The notes beneath the pieces are model-generated. The model did not search any database, was not told where the DNA came from, and saw only the letters and a list, made by a program, of their open reading frames with translations. The position numbers and the translations under genes are program-made. Shown here one piece after another: positions 18,044 through 26,378 of a stretch of DNA of 64,000 nucleotides. Position 1 is the first letter of the stretch; each line of letters opens with the position of its first letter. The DNA is from Desulfoscipio gibsoniae DSM 7213 (GTDB taxonomy: Bacteria > Bacillota > Desulfotomaculia > Desulfotomaculales > Desulfallaceae), in assembly GCF_000233715.2 (NCBI RefSeq), contig NC_021184.1, positions 2,442,001 through 2,506,000 of the forward strand. The letters run 5' to 3'.

Positions 18044-18373
18044 TTAAAGGCCTTTGGTGCCGCTGCTGATGGTATACGCTTCCTCCACCGGAGTCACAAA
18101 AATTTTGCCGTCGCCGAAGGCACCCTTTTCACCGGTCTTGGCGTATTTGGAAATGATGCTGATGACATCTTCTTTGTCCTTTTCATCCTGTACAACCAGC
18201 ATGAGCATATCTTTGGGTATTTCATCGTAAACAACTTCACCCACCTTGACACCGCGCTGTTTGCCGCGGCCCACCACATCAATCCGGGTTACTGCGGGAA
18301 AACCGGCACTGTTTAATTCGGCCAGTATGGAGTTGGTCTTTTCGGGACGCACAATGGCCCTGATCATTAACAC
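18044..18373 (-). CDS. nifI1: NifI1, PII-family nitrogenase switch-off protein
   Basis: A 109-residue PII-like protein with the B-loop GDGKIFVTPVEEAY. The T-loop region RGKQRGVKVGEVVYDEIPK lacks the standard uridylylated tyrosine context of GlnB. It partners NifI2 in blocking NifH-NifDK docking when nitrogen is plentiful. GTG 18373 (after GGAGTGAT) and ATG 18367 are both possible starts. It is separated from nifI2 by 25 bases. Confidence 0.93.
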   Translation of the reverse strand: MLMIRAIVRPEKTNSILAELNSAGFPAVTRIDVVGRGKQRGVKVGEVVYDEIPKDMLMLVVQDEKDKEDVISIISKYAKTGEKGAFGDGKIFVTPVEEAYTISSGTKGL

Positions 18374-18433
18374 TTAATCATCACTCCTATTATAAGTATT
18401 ATTGTGTTTTCGCTATTGGGGCCGGAATCTCGT

Positions 18434-19270
<837 letters not shown>

Positions 19271-19284
19271 CTATATGTGATAAT

Positions 19285-19381
19285 AAAAAAGAGACACCTA
19301 CAGTCCCAAAAGACTGTAAATGCCTCAATGCATGTTTTACTTCCGTGTAAGGATAAAGGTTTACCGCGGATGTAACCGCAG
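19285..19381 (-). promoter_or_regulatory. nifH leader module 3: hexaloop hairpins plus strong terminator
   Basis: In transcript sense: CTGCGG[TTACAT]CCGCGG (19364-19381), TTAC[ACGGAA]GTAA (19337-19350), ATGC[ATTGAG]GCAT (19320-19333). Then comes a 15-bp stem, 19312-19326 with 19291-19305, followed by six U (19285-19290). The second and third hairpins have six-base loops with A at position 1 and G at position 4. The third overlaps the terminator's 5' arm (bases 19320-19326), so the two cannot form together. This is the layout expected of an ANTAR-protein antiterminator. It ends just before the nifH ribosome binding site. Confidence 0.7.
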
Positions 19382-19393
19382 TGTTAAAATTGA

Positions 19394-19452
19394 GGCGCCG
19401 GTAATGAATACCGGCGCCATCGCCTGTTCCCTTTTGATACTGCAATGTATCA
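19394..19452 (-). promoter_or_regulatory. nifH leader module 2: hexaloop hairpin plus terminator
   Basis: In transcript sense: TGATAC[ATTGCA]GTATCA (19435-19452; loop has A1 and G4), an 11-base linker, GGC[GATGGC]GCC (19413-19424; it may instead close as GGCG with CGCC), then a 10-bp GC-rich stem, 19409-19418 with 19394-19403, and a U-rich tail. The second hairpin again overlaps the terminator 5' arm. Its loop departs from the A1 pattern. Confidence 0.65.
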
Positions 19453-19482
19453 GTTATTAGTTTTTTAATTTTAAGCTAAAAT

Positions 19483-19560
19483 TATTGATAAAATAAATAT
19501 TAAACGCCGGCAATTAATTGCCGGCGTCTTTGCCATGTATATTTAGTACTTCAACGTACC
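19483..19560 (-). promoter_or_regulatory. nifH leader module 1: hexaloop hairpins plus terminator
   Basis: In transcript sense: GGTAC[GTTGAA]GTACT (19545-19560), an 11-base linker, GGC[AAAGAC]GCC (19523-19534), then a perfect stem ACGCCGGCAA with TTGCCGGCGT (19504-19527) and U-rich sequence. The AAAGAC loop has A1 and G4; the first loop has G1 and G4. The second hairpin shares GCC with the terminator. GGCAAAGACGCC recurs exactly in the nadE leader and with one change in the nifV leader. Confidence 0.7.
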
Positions 19561-19573
19561 GTTTACATTGATG

Positions 19574-19602
19574 ATTATAGCATTATTTTATATCAATTGC
19601 AA
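19574..19602 (-). promoter_or_regulatory. Sigma-A-type promoter of nifH
   Basis: In transcript sense: -35 TTGCAA (19597-19602), a 17-base spacer, and -10 TATAAT (19574-19579). The start point falls about 14 bases before the first leader hairpin. No NifA/sigma-54 type -24/-12 element is seen, so control is probably at the RNA leader. Confidence 0.75.
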
Positions 19603-19766
19603 GGGTATTTTTAATAAAAATATTTGCTAATATTTTTTATTAAAAATTAAGTTATCTAATAATTTAATTAGTACGTACTTTGTAATGTATTAATGACATA
19701 AATACCAAAGCGATGCTATGCTAACATTACTTTTGCGTTGTTCAATATACCCTGACTGTCAGGTGC
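19603..19766. other. AT-rich spacer between short nifV and nifH promoter
   Basis: Very AT-rich sequence with no open frame. It separates the nifV stop from the nifH promoter. I see no clear terminator hairpin for nifV, so read-through into the nifH leader is possible. Confidence 0.45.
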
Positions 19767-20690
19767 TCACCAGGCCTGCCCGTGTAAGCAAAAGACGGTC
19801 CTCTTGCTTCCGTGCTTTAGCTTATGGCAGTAAAGTTGCCGGTTAAAGGATTGGGCCGGTCTCTTGGCCGCCCGGGCTACAAAATTACCGAGCTTTTCCA
19901 GGATATCCGTTTTAATGGTACCCTCTTTGGAGCTGACACAGTTTTTAAATAACTTTACCATATCTTCTAGACAGGTATTCCCGGCCCGTTCTCCTATGCC
20001 ACCAACGGTTGTGTTAATGTAGTCGGCCCCGGCGGTAAACGCGGCCAAGCTGTTGGCTGTGGCTAGGCCGAAATCGTTATGCCCGTGGAACTCTACCGGG
20101 ATCGCCAGCTTTTCCACCATTAGACCTATAACTCTGCGGGTACCAAACGGTTCCATAACACCAACGGTATCGGCAAAACGCAGTCTTTCCGCGCCTGCCT
20201 CCTGAGCCAGTAGAGCGTATTCCAGTAAAAAACCGAAGTCTGCCCTGGAGGCGTCTTCGGCGCCTACAGATACCCGGCAGCCATAATCTTTGGCATAGCG
20301 TATAGCCCTGACTAAGCAGTCCATGACCCACTGCCTGTTTTTGCTAAGTTTATCCTTAATGTGCAGTTCTGATACCGGGGCACAAATATGAACATTACGG
20401 GCACCACAGGCTATAGATGCTCTAAGGTCAGCCAGCAATAGCCTGTTCCAAACAAATACCTGTGCTTTCAAATTTAAATTGCAAATTGCCTTTATCGCAG
20501 TCTGCTCAATTTTACCCATAGCAGGAATCCCGGCTTCAATAACCTCGACCCCAAGCGAATCCAACAGTCTTGCAATTATCACTTTTTCTTGTAGGGAAAA
20601 GGCCACCCCTGGTGCCTGTTCACCATCCCTTAGAGTTGTATCCACGAGAGCTGGTGAAAATCTGTATTTTTGTTTTAAATGCAATTGCAT
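19767..20690 (-). CDS. nifV: Short NifV-like homocitrate synthase (catalytic domain only)
   Basis: About 307 residues covering the TIM-barrel of the homocitrate/isopropylmalate synthase family: LVDTTLRDGEQAPG at the start, VSVGAEDASR, RFADTVGVMEPF, EFHGHNDFGLATANS and GGIGERAGNTCLEDMV. It stops after about 300 residues, before the FAHESGIH region that full NifV proteins have. Homocitrate is the organic part of FeMo-co. A split NifV (nifV-alpha and nifV-omega) is known in Clostridium pasteurianum; a full-length NifV gene lies at 52644-53801 here. ATG 20690 follows AGAGGTGAG; GTG 20699 overlaps that site. Confidence 0.85.
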   Translation of the reverse strand: MQLHLKQKYRFSPALVDTTLRDGEQAPGVAFSLQEKVIIARLLDSLGVEVIEAGIPAMGKIEQTAIKAICNLNLKAQVFVWNRLLLADLRASIACGARNVHICAPVSELHIKDKLSKNRQWVMDCLVRAIRYAKDYGCRVSVGAEDASRADFGFLLEYALLAQEAGAERLRFADTVGVMEPFGTRRVIGLMVEKLAIPVEFHGHNDFGLATANSLAAFTAGADYINTTVGGIGERAGNTCLEDMVKLFKNCVSSKEGTIKTDILEKLGNFVARAAKRPAQSFNRQLYCHKLKHGSKRTVFCLHGQAW

Positions 20691-20708
20691 ATAACTCACC
20701 TCTGTTAA

Positions 20709-20782
20709 AGATAAAATAAAACCCCCGTATAGAGGTTTATTCCACTATACGGGGGCATCTTTGCCTTTGATACAACATTGTA
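20709..20782 (-). promoter_or_regulatory. nifV leader: hexaloop hairpins plus terminator
   Basis: In transcript sense: TAC[AATGTT]GTA (20771-20782), a five-base linker, GGC[AAAGAT]GCC (20754-20765), then an 11-bp stem CCCCCGTATAG with its complement (20722-20755) and TTTTATTTTATC. Both loops have A at position 1 and G at position 4. The second hairpin shares two C bases with the terminator. The first stem is only three base pairs, so its stability alone is weak. Confidence 0.7.
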
Positions 20783-20807
20783 GAATAGTATTTGCAATTA
20801 ATATTGA

Positions 20808-20836
20808 ATTATAAAGCTAAGCCTGTAAAAAAGCAA
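20808..20836 (-). promoter_or_regulatory. Sigma-A-type promoter of nifV
   Basis: In transcript sense: TTGCTT (20831-20836), 17-base spacer, TATAAT (20808-20813). It would start transcription a short distance before the leader hairpins. Confidence 0.6.
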
Positions 20837-20961
20837 GAAGTAAAATACTGCAGCAAAAATTATTTGTTGGACCACTGTCCGAAGACATTTCCATTTCCAC
20901 TACGCTCACAACTTTTGTAGTTTATCTTATTTGTTGGAATCATTTTTTTGCAAAATAAATA
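20837..20961. other. Spacer between divergent nifV and nadE promoters
   Basis: About 125 bp separate two divergent promoters whose transcripts carry near-identical leader elements. I see no clear operator palindrome here. Confidence 0.4.
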
Positions 20962-20990
20962 TTCGCAACCAGCCTAACATGGTATATAAT
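20962..20990 (+). promoter_or_regulatory. Sigma-A-type promoter of nadE
   Basis: -35 TTCGCA (20962-20967), 17-base spacer, -10 TATAAT (20985-20990). The -35 matches the consensus at four of six positions. Confidence 0.6.
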
Positions 20991-21010
20991 CTTATACAAA
21001 GAAACAGCTC

Positions 21011-21087
21011 AGGTCATTAAAGATCTAAAACGTGGCAAAGACGCCCAGCGTTCCCCTTTGGGGAAATGCTGGGCGTCTTTATTTTAT
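21011..21087 (+). promoter_or_regulatory. nadE leader: hexaloop hairpins plus terminator
   Basis: AGGTC[ATTAAA]GATCT (21011-21026), a short linker, GGC[AAAGAC]GCC (21034-21045), then a long GC-rich stem (21037-21080) followed by TTTATTTTAT. The second loop has A1 and G4 and is identical to that of nifH module 1; the first has A1 but A at position 4. Hairpin 2 lies within the terminator's 5' arm, so terminator and hairpin exclude each other. It ends about 50 bases before the nadE start. Confidence 0.7.
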
Positions 21088-21135
21088 CAATACCGGTATT
21101 ATAAACAAATAAGCATTCTAACGGGAGTGGTAGAG

Positions 21136-22764
21136 GTGTTCATAGCTTTAGCTCAGATAAACCCAGTGGTGGGTGATTTGGATTACAATACAGGCAAAAT
21201 ATTTGAGTATATCAACAAGGCCAGAGCAGCCCAGAGCGATCTGGTAATTTTCCCGGAATTAACTTTGACCGGCTACCCGCCCCAGGACTTGCTTTTGAAC
21301 AAACAATTCCTGGATGCGGTGGAAATTAAGCTGCAGGAAATTAGTCGGTTCGCTGGTGATACCGGTATAATCTTGGGGGCGCCCATGAGAAGCCCCAATG
21401 GGCTTTATAACGCGGCGACGTTATTGTACCGGGGAAAATTGCAGGAGATGCGGTATAAGAGTTTGTTACCTGTTTATGATATTTTTGATGAAAAAAGATA
21501 TTTTAATCCCGCCAAAGAGAGAAGCTGCCTGGTATATAAAGGCAAAAAGCTGGGAGTAACCGTATGCGAAGATATCTGGAATGATAAAGATTACTGGAAC
21601 AGGCAGCGGTATGACATAGATCCCGTGGAAGAACTTGTACAGCAGGGTGCCGAGATCATTATCAACTTGTCAGCGTCGCCCTATCACTACGGTAAATATG
21701 CTCTACGTACCGACATGCTCAACAAGGTGGCATCCAAACACAAAGTGGATATGGTCTATGTCAACCAGGTCGGAGGCAATGACCACCTGATATTTGACGG
21801 GTCCAGCGTGGCCGTCAACAAGATGGGTAAATTATGCCTGCAATTAAATAAATTTGCCGAAGATTTTGCGGTTTTTGATACCTGTAGAACATGTAAAGGA
21901 GTTTTAGATAAATACGGGCGTGAAGATATTAGTTGGGTTTACGAGGCGTTGCTGCTGGGTACCCGGGACTACCTGCATAAAAATGGTTTTAGCCGGGCAC
22001 TGGTGGGCTTGAGCGGCGGCATAGATTCATCGGTAACCGCGGTCCTGGCCGTAGCTGCCCTGGGCCGGGAAAATGTCCTGGGTGTATCTATGCCATCCCG
22101 TTACTCTTCCCAAGGCAGCAGAGACGACGCCCGCTTACTGGCCGAAAACCTTGGTATTGAATACCGGTTCCTGACCATTGAAAATATCTTTAAGGCTTAC
22201 ATTGAACTCTTCAATCCAGAGGGCCACCCTATTATGGATCTGGCGGAAGAAAACATACAGGCCCGGATCAGGGGCAATATACTCATGTTCATCTCCAACC
22301 GCGAAGGTCAGATGGTTCTAACCACGGGCAACAAGTCGGAAATGGCTATGGGTTACAGCACAATATACGGGGATATGGCCGGGGGATTGAATGTGCTGGC
22401 GGATGTACCCAAAGTAATGGTTTACCGCCTGGCTGAATACATAAACCGGGGAAAGGAGATTATTCCCCGAAGCGTGATTTACAAACCGCCCTCCGCCGAA
22501 TTAAGGCCGGATCAGAGCGATGAAGACAGCCTACCTCCTTACCGAGTACTGGATCAAATTCTTAAAGCATATATAGAAGATATAAAACCCATCGACGAAA
22601 TTGTGGCTATGGGCCATTGCAGGGAACTTGTGCTGGATATAGCCCGCCGGGTGGACGCTGCTGAATATAAACGCCAGCAGGCCCCGACGGGTTTGAGGGT
22701 GACCTCCCGGGCTTTCGGGCCGGGACGCCGCATGCCCATTGCCCAGCGCTGGCGTTTAGAATAA
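21136..22764 (+). CDS. nadE: Glutamine-dependent NAD+ synthetase
   Basis: A 542-residue two-domain enzyme that amidates nicotinate adenine dinucleotide to NAD+. The N-terminal nitrilase-like domain frees ammonia from glutamine: Glu in LVIFPELTLTGYPP, Lys in EMRYKSLLPVYD, Cys in LGVTVCEDIWND. The C-terminal synthetase has the ATP-pyrophosphatase loop LSGGIDSSVTA and TTGNKSEMAMGYSTIYGD. I choose GTG 21136 because GGGAGTGG precedes it and the homology starts there (FIALAQINPVVGD); ATG 21058 lies inside the leader terminator. A glutaminase-type NadE behind a nitrogen-type leader is unusual. Confidence 0.93.
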   Translation: MFIALAQINPVVGDLDYNTGKIFEYINKARAAQSDLVIFPELTLTGYPPQDLLLNKQFLDAVEIKLQEISRFAGDTGIILGAPMRSPNGLYNAATLLYRGKLQEMRYKSLLPVYDIFDEKRYFNPAKERSCLVYKGKKLGVTVCEDIWNDKDYWNRQRYDIDPVEELVQQGAEIIINLSASPYHYGKYALRTDMLNKVASKHKVDMVYVNQVGGNDHLIFDGSSVAVNKMGKLCLQLNKFAEDFAVFDTCRTCKGVLDKYGREDISWVYEALLLGTRDYLHKNGFSRALVGLSGGIDSSVTAVLAVAALGRENVLGVSMPSRYSSQGSRDDARLLAENLGIEYRFLTIENIFKAYIELFNPEGHPIMDLAEENIQARIRGNILMFISNREGQMVLTTGNKSEMAMGYSTIYGDMAGGLNVLADVPKVMVYRLAEYINRGKEIIPRSVIYKPPSAELRPDQSDEDSLPPYRVLDQILKAYIEDIKPIDEIVAMGHCRELVLDIARRVDAAEYKRQQAPTGLRVTSRAFGPGRRMPIAQRWRLE

Positions 22765-23005
22765 TACATTTGGGGAAAAGGGATTTAATCTATATAGGTG
22801 GTGCGTTATTTTAAATATTATTAGTGAAATTATAAAAAAAATGATATTATACTTTGTTGTGCATTAAAGGACCGTCTTAAGAGCTTTGTGAAAATCAAAT
22901 ACCCCAAGTCTCTTTATAGATAATATAGTCCGGGCCAGGCTTACAGGAATATATGTCTGTTTAATGGATAGGATATGAGATACCTTTTCAATACTTTTTT
23001 CATAG
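22765..23005. other. Intergenic region after nadE
   Basis: About 240 bp of AT-rich sequence. I see no terminator with a convincing stem, no open frame, and only the ribosome binding site of the next gene at its end. Confidence 0.4.
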
Positions 23006-24355
23006 ATGGAGATGATTCGTTTGCAATATAACATATCGCAACCTGACTTAAGAAACCTGGTTGTCGGAGTGGATACAAAAGTACCTTTAGCAAATAATAC
23101 ATATGTAACAGCAGTTAACTTTGATAATGCAGCATCTACTCCACCCTTCTTTTCGGTTATGAAAGAAATAAATAATTTTGCCCCCTGGTATTCTTCTGTT
23201 CACCGGGGGGCAGGTTATAAATCAATTGTATCTACACAAGTTTATGAAGATGGCAGGCAGGTTATAAAAGATTTTGTAAAAGTGGATAAAGAGAAGGATG
23301 TTGTTATTTATACAAGGAATACAACAGAATCTATCAATATGCTGGCCTATCTATTGTGCGAAAATGATAAAAATCAGGTAATTCTTTCCACATGGATGGA
23401 ACACCTCGCCAATGACTTACCCTGGAGAGGTAAATTTACAGTTGATTATGTGGAAATAGATGATTACGGCAGGCTGCGTTTAGATGACCTGGAAAACAAA
23501 CTAAAAAAATACAGCGGAAGAGTTAAACTGGTAACGGTTACGGGAGCCTCGAATATAACAGGCTACGTTAATCCTATTCATGAGATAGCTAAAATAGTTC
23601 ATAAACACGGCACTAAGGTTTTAATTGACGGGGCACAATTAGTTCCGCATATAGGGGTTGATATGAAGCCTTTTGGTTCACCGGAACATATTGATTACCT
23701 GGTCTTTTCGTCGCATAAAATGTATTCTCCATTCGGAGTGGGAGTACTTATTGGCCCCCAAGAAGTTTTTGCAAATAGCGAACCTGTATATAAAGGCGGA
23801 GGAGACGTTAAACTCGTAACACACCAGTCTATATATTGGGAAGAACCCCCTGCAAGGGATGAGGCCGGTACTCCCAATGTTATGGGGGTGGCCGCGCTAA
23901 CTGCGGCTATAAAAACCATGCAAAGTATAGGTATTGAACGAATTGAAGCATATGAAAATGCTTTAACAAACTACGCTTTGAATAGATTGAAATACCTACC
24001 TCATATTGATATTTATGCATACAGCCAAATCAATAAGAGAAAAGTAAGTATTATACCCTTTAACATCAGGGGGGTACATCACGAACTGACAGCCAAAATA
24101 CTTTCCGGTGAAGATGGGATTGAGGTAAGAAACGGCTTGTTTTGCGCACATCCATACGCCTTAAGATTATTGAACTTGACTTCCGAGCATATAGATTATT
24201 TTGTCAACAATCCTGATATACCTTTCCCCGGTCTGGTGAGAGTCAGCTTTGGACTGTATAACAACAGTCTGGAAGTGGACAGATTTATCACAGCCCTGCA
24301 GAAAATTATCGCTGATAAAAGTTATTATATAATGAAATATAGCGACGGCAGATAA
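23006..24355 (+). CDS. Class V aminotransferase / cysteine desulfurase-like PLP enzyme
   Basis: A 449-residue fold-type I PLP enzyme. NFDNAASTPP opens the catalytic domain, TRNTTESINMLAY binds the cofactor phosphate, IDGAQLVPH gives the PLP-contacting Asp and His, and FSSHKMYSPFGVGV holds the Schiff-base lysine. A cysteine in NGLFCAHPYA near residue 380 is placed roughly where desulfurases have their active cysteine, but the local sequence is not the NifS/IscS type. The reaction is unknown. The start is ATG 23006, or TTG 23021 after GGAGATGATT. It is not obviously linked to the nif cluster. Confidence 0.8.
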   Translation: MEMIRLQYNISQPDLRNLVVGVDTKVPLANNTYVTAVNFDNAASTPPFFSVMKEINNFAPWYSSVHRGAGYKSIVSTQVYEDGRQVIKDFVKVDKEKDVVIYTRNTTESINMLAYLLCENDKNQVILSTWMEHLANDLPWRGKFTVDYVEIDDYGRLRLDDLENKLKKYSGRVKLVTVTGASNITGYVNPIHEIAKIVHKHGTKVLIDGAQLVPHIGVDMKPFGSPEHIDYLVFSSHKMYSPFGVGVLIGPQEVFANSEPVYKGGGDVKLVTHQSIYWEEPPARDEAGTPNVMGVAALTAAIKTMQSIGIERIEAYENALTNYALNRLKYLPHIDIYAYSQINKRKVSIIPFNIRGVHHELTAKILSGEDGIEVRNGLFCAHPYALRLLNLTSEHIDYFVNNPDIPFPGLVRVSFGLYNNSLEVDRFITALQKIIADKSYYIMKYSDGR

Positions 24356-24489
24356 TTTTACTGCGAGATGTCTAATGACTGTTTTTCCAAAATCCAACAC
24401 TAGCAAACACCGCTTTGAACTATTTCATCGGGGATAACATAACAGCCTCTTTGTTGGCATAAAGTTCCAGCGGCAGTATTAACGCACTG

Positions 24490-24535
24490 AAAAATATATA
24501 AGAGAGCCGGGCGATTATAAGCCACGACTCTCTTC
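24490..24535 (-). terminator. Terminator of the SLH-domain gene
   Basis: AGAGAG (24501-24506) pairs with CTCTCT (24528-24533), with further inner pairs (CG and GGC/GCC). In transcript sense it is followed by TATATATTTTT. Confidence 0.65.
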
Positions 24536-24572
24536 GTATGGGATACCGTTTTTTATTTTACTCCTTTATAAT

Positions 24573-25979
24573 CTAATCCAGTGATTCATTTTCCACGTCA
24601 TACTCATATTTTTCCAGCAAATGTGAATCTTCATCATATAAATTGATGTAAATCATTACCGGCTCAGCGTCAGCATCGTCTTGAAATGCTTGTGCAATTT
24701 CTTCGCAGATGATTTCCACGTCATCCTCAACGTCGCTGCTGTCCAAGTCATCCCATTGACTAGAGGAAATATCTTCTTGCGCCTCTAAATCGACCATGAT
24801 CTCATCATCTTCGTTGTAATTGATTGAAGTAATCTCGAATTCGATGTCGGCTATATCAAATTCATCGCCTTTTAGTTCATCCTCCACGTCGTTCACATCG
24901 TCGATAATATAACTTATAGAAAGATCATCGGTCCCGTCTTTTCTAAATCTGACCAACACTACATCGTTATCACTGTTGATAATTTTGCCGCTAACGATGG
25001 TATCCTTGGAGAGTTCGCCCTGGATATCGCCCACCAGGTCTTTCAACCAGTCCTTGATATCACTGTTATTCAAATCGGCCCACTCGTCCTCGTAATCGTC
25101 CAGGTCAACCTCTACCTCAACGTAAACTTTATCCTCGTCGCCATCCAGCTTGATATTATCTACAGGCACATTTTCAATTTCGTCGTAGTCGCTTAACAGA
25201 TCGTTTTCCAGGTCGGAAAGATCAACTTCATCTTCATCTTCATCTTCATCGTCTTCTTTAAGGTCGGCCAGAATTCTTTCCAAGATGGCAGCCATTTCAG
25301 CCCTAGTTATGCCATTTTGGGGTAAGAAGTAATTACCCGGCGCACCCTTGATATAACCTGCCTGATACATAGCCAGAATATATCCAAGATCCTCTTCGTC
25401 AATCAGTAATTTATCGGCAAAATTTACTTCATCGATATCAATCGGATCTAAATCCAATGCTTTGGCAAATGCCACACATGTTTGAGCCCGAGAAGCCTGC
25501 TGTGCAGAATGGAACCGGTTTAAGCTCATTATTTGTAAATTTGCGGCTTTTATAACCGAATTCCTGGCCCACTCAGGGACTTCCTTAATCTTTTCACTGT
25601 AATTGCTTACGTTATCTTCTTCTTCGTCATCGTTGCTATCGGTGTCCACCAATCTCATCAGCAGCGCAATCATCTCCGCCTGGCTCATGTTGTTGTTGGG
25701 CTTAAAAGTGCCGTCATCGTACCCGGCGAATAGCCTCATAGCCGCCATCCGTTGTATTGAAGCGCTGCCCCAGTGATTTGCAGTGTCATTAAAATTATTG
25801 CTCTTAACTGAAATCTCACCGTCCACCATGGCCTTGTACTGGGTCTTGTACATCTGCATTGCCTTTACTTTGGTTTGTCCCTCTTCCTTTTTAGCATTGT
25901 CCGGCTTAGCCCAAGCTGCACCGGCCGACAGGGCCATTACCAGCAGGCCGGTCATCATTAAGATCAGGATCCTTTTCAA
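24573..25979 (-). CDS. S-layer-homology protein with highly acidic C-terminal half
   Basis: A 468-residue exported protein. Residues 1-24 form a signal peptide ending AGAAWA. Three SLH-type repeats follow: NHWGSASIQRMAAM with GYDDGTFKPN (about 65-115), EWARNSVIKAANL (about 140-175) and a third with ITRAEMAAILERIL (about 190-235). SLH domains bind pyruvylated cell-wall polymer. From about residue 235 the protein is extremely rich in Asp and Glu (EDDEDEDEDEVDLSDLEND), with two similar DLEDD-like blocks of unknown role. This half may bind cations at the cell surface. The gene is monocistronic. Confidence 0.8.
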   Translation of the reverse strand: MKRILILMMTGLLVMALSAGAAWAKPDNAKKEEGQTKVKAMQMYKTQYKAMVDGEISVKSNNFNDTANHWGSASIQRMAAMRLFAGYDDGTFKPNNNMSQAEMIALLMRLVDTDSNDDEEEDNVSNYSEKIKEVPEWARNSVIKAANLQIMSLNRFHSAQQASRAQTCVAFAKALDLDPIDIDEVNFADKLLIDEEDLGYILAMYQAGYIKGAPGNYFLPQNGITRAEMAAILERILADLKEDDEDEDEDEVDLSDLENDLLSDYDEIENVPVDNIKLDGDEDKVYVEVEVDLDDYEDEWADLNNSDIKDWLKDLVGDIQGELSKDTIVSGKIINSDNDVVLVRFRKDGTDDLSISYIIDDVNDVEDELKGDEFDIADIEFEITSINYNEDDEIMVDLEAQEDISSSQWDDLDSSDVEDDVEIICEEIAQAFQDDADAEPVMIYINLYDEDSHLLEKYEYDVENESLD

Positions 25980-26173
25980 ACATCATACCTCCTTTTAGTT
26001 TTCTACTAATTAATTCGCAGGCAGGTATTTTTTTGAGGGGACATTGCGATATTGTTTTATTCGGAACCCCAGGGATTTAGCACGCCTATAGTCTAAATAA
26101 TTTATCTGGGTTATTGACAACCAATCACCTTAGTTGATAAACTAATATAGCAATAAAAAATGAATAATTAAGT

Positions 26174-26290
26174 GCTCTTATCCGGAGTGGTGGAGGGACT
26201 GGCCCTATGAAGCCCGGCAACCAGCTTTTGTTTTTCCTGAAAGTATGGTGCTAATTCCTGCAGAAGCAAAGCTTCTGGCAGATAAGAGGT
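26174..26290 (+). promoter_or_regulatory. SAM-I (S-box) riboswitch
   Basis: P1 is formed by GCTCTTATC (26174-26182) with GATAAGAG (26281-26288). Conserved aptamer blocks are present: GGTGGAGGGACTGGCCC, TGAAGCCCGGCAACC and GGTGCTAATTCC. SAM binding should favour the downstream terminator and shut off the homocysteine genes. Confidence 0.95.
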
Positions 26291-26303
26291 GCAGATATTA
26301 TGC

Positions 26304-26339
26304 AAACCTCTTCTGTGCTTGGAAGAGGTTTACATTTTG
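26304..26339 (+). terminator. Expression-platform terminator of the SAM riboswitch
   Basis: AAACCTCTTC (26304-26313) pairs with GAAGAGGTTT (26322-26331). The 5' arm is also complementary to the P1 strand AAGAGGT (26284-26290), which gives the alternative antiterminator when SAM is absent. Confidence 0.85.
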
Positions 26340-26378
26340 TCGGAGCAGAGCACAAAAATGTGGAGGTGTGTTACGTAA

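Noticed and set aside
9786-18373. Fe-only (anf) nitrogenase cluster
   Set aside because: AnfO suggested it, but there is no delta subunit gene and NifD/NifK have full Mo-type features with linked nifE, nifN and nifV.
19413-19424. GGCGATGG sequence resembling the start of a fluoride riboswitch
   Set aside because: The rest of the fluoride aptamer is absent, and the bases are explained by the hairpin/terminator module before nifH.
21034-21045. GGCAAAG similar to parts of c-di-GMP or Moco riboswitches
   Set aside because: No matching aptamer stems or tetraloop-receptor around it; the whole element is only about 70 bases and fits the two-hairpin plus terminator plan.
21058-21135. Upstream start of nadE adding 26 residues
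   Set aside because: It begins inside the leader terminator hairpin, has no ribosome binding site and lies outside family similarity.
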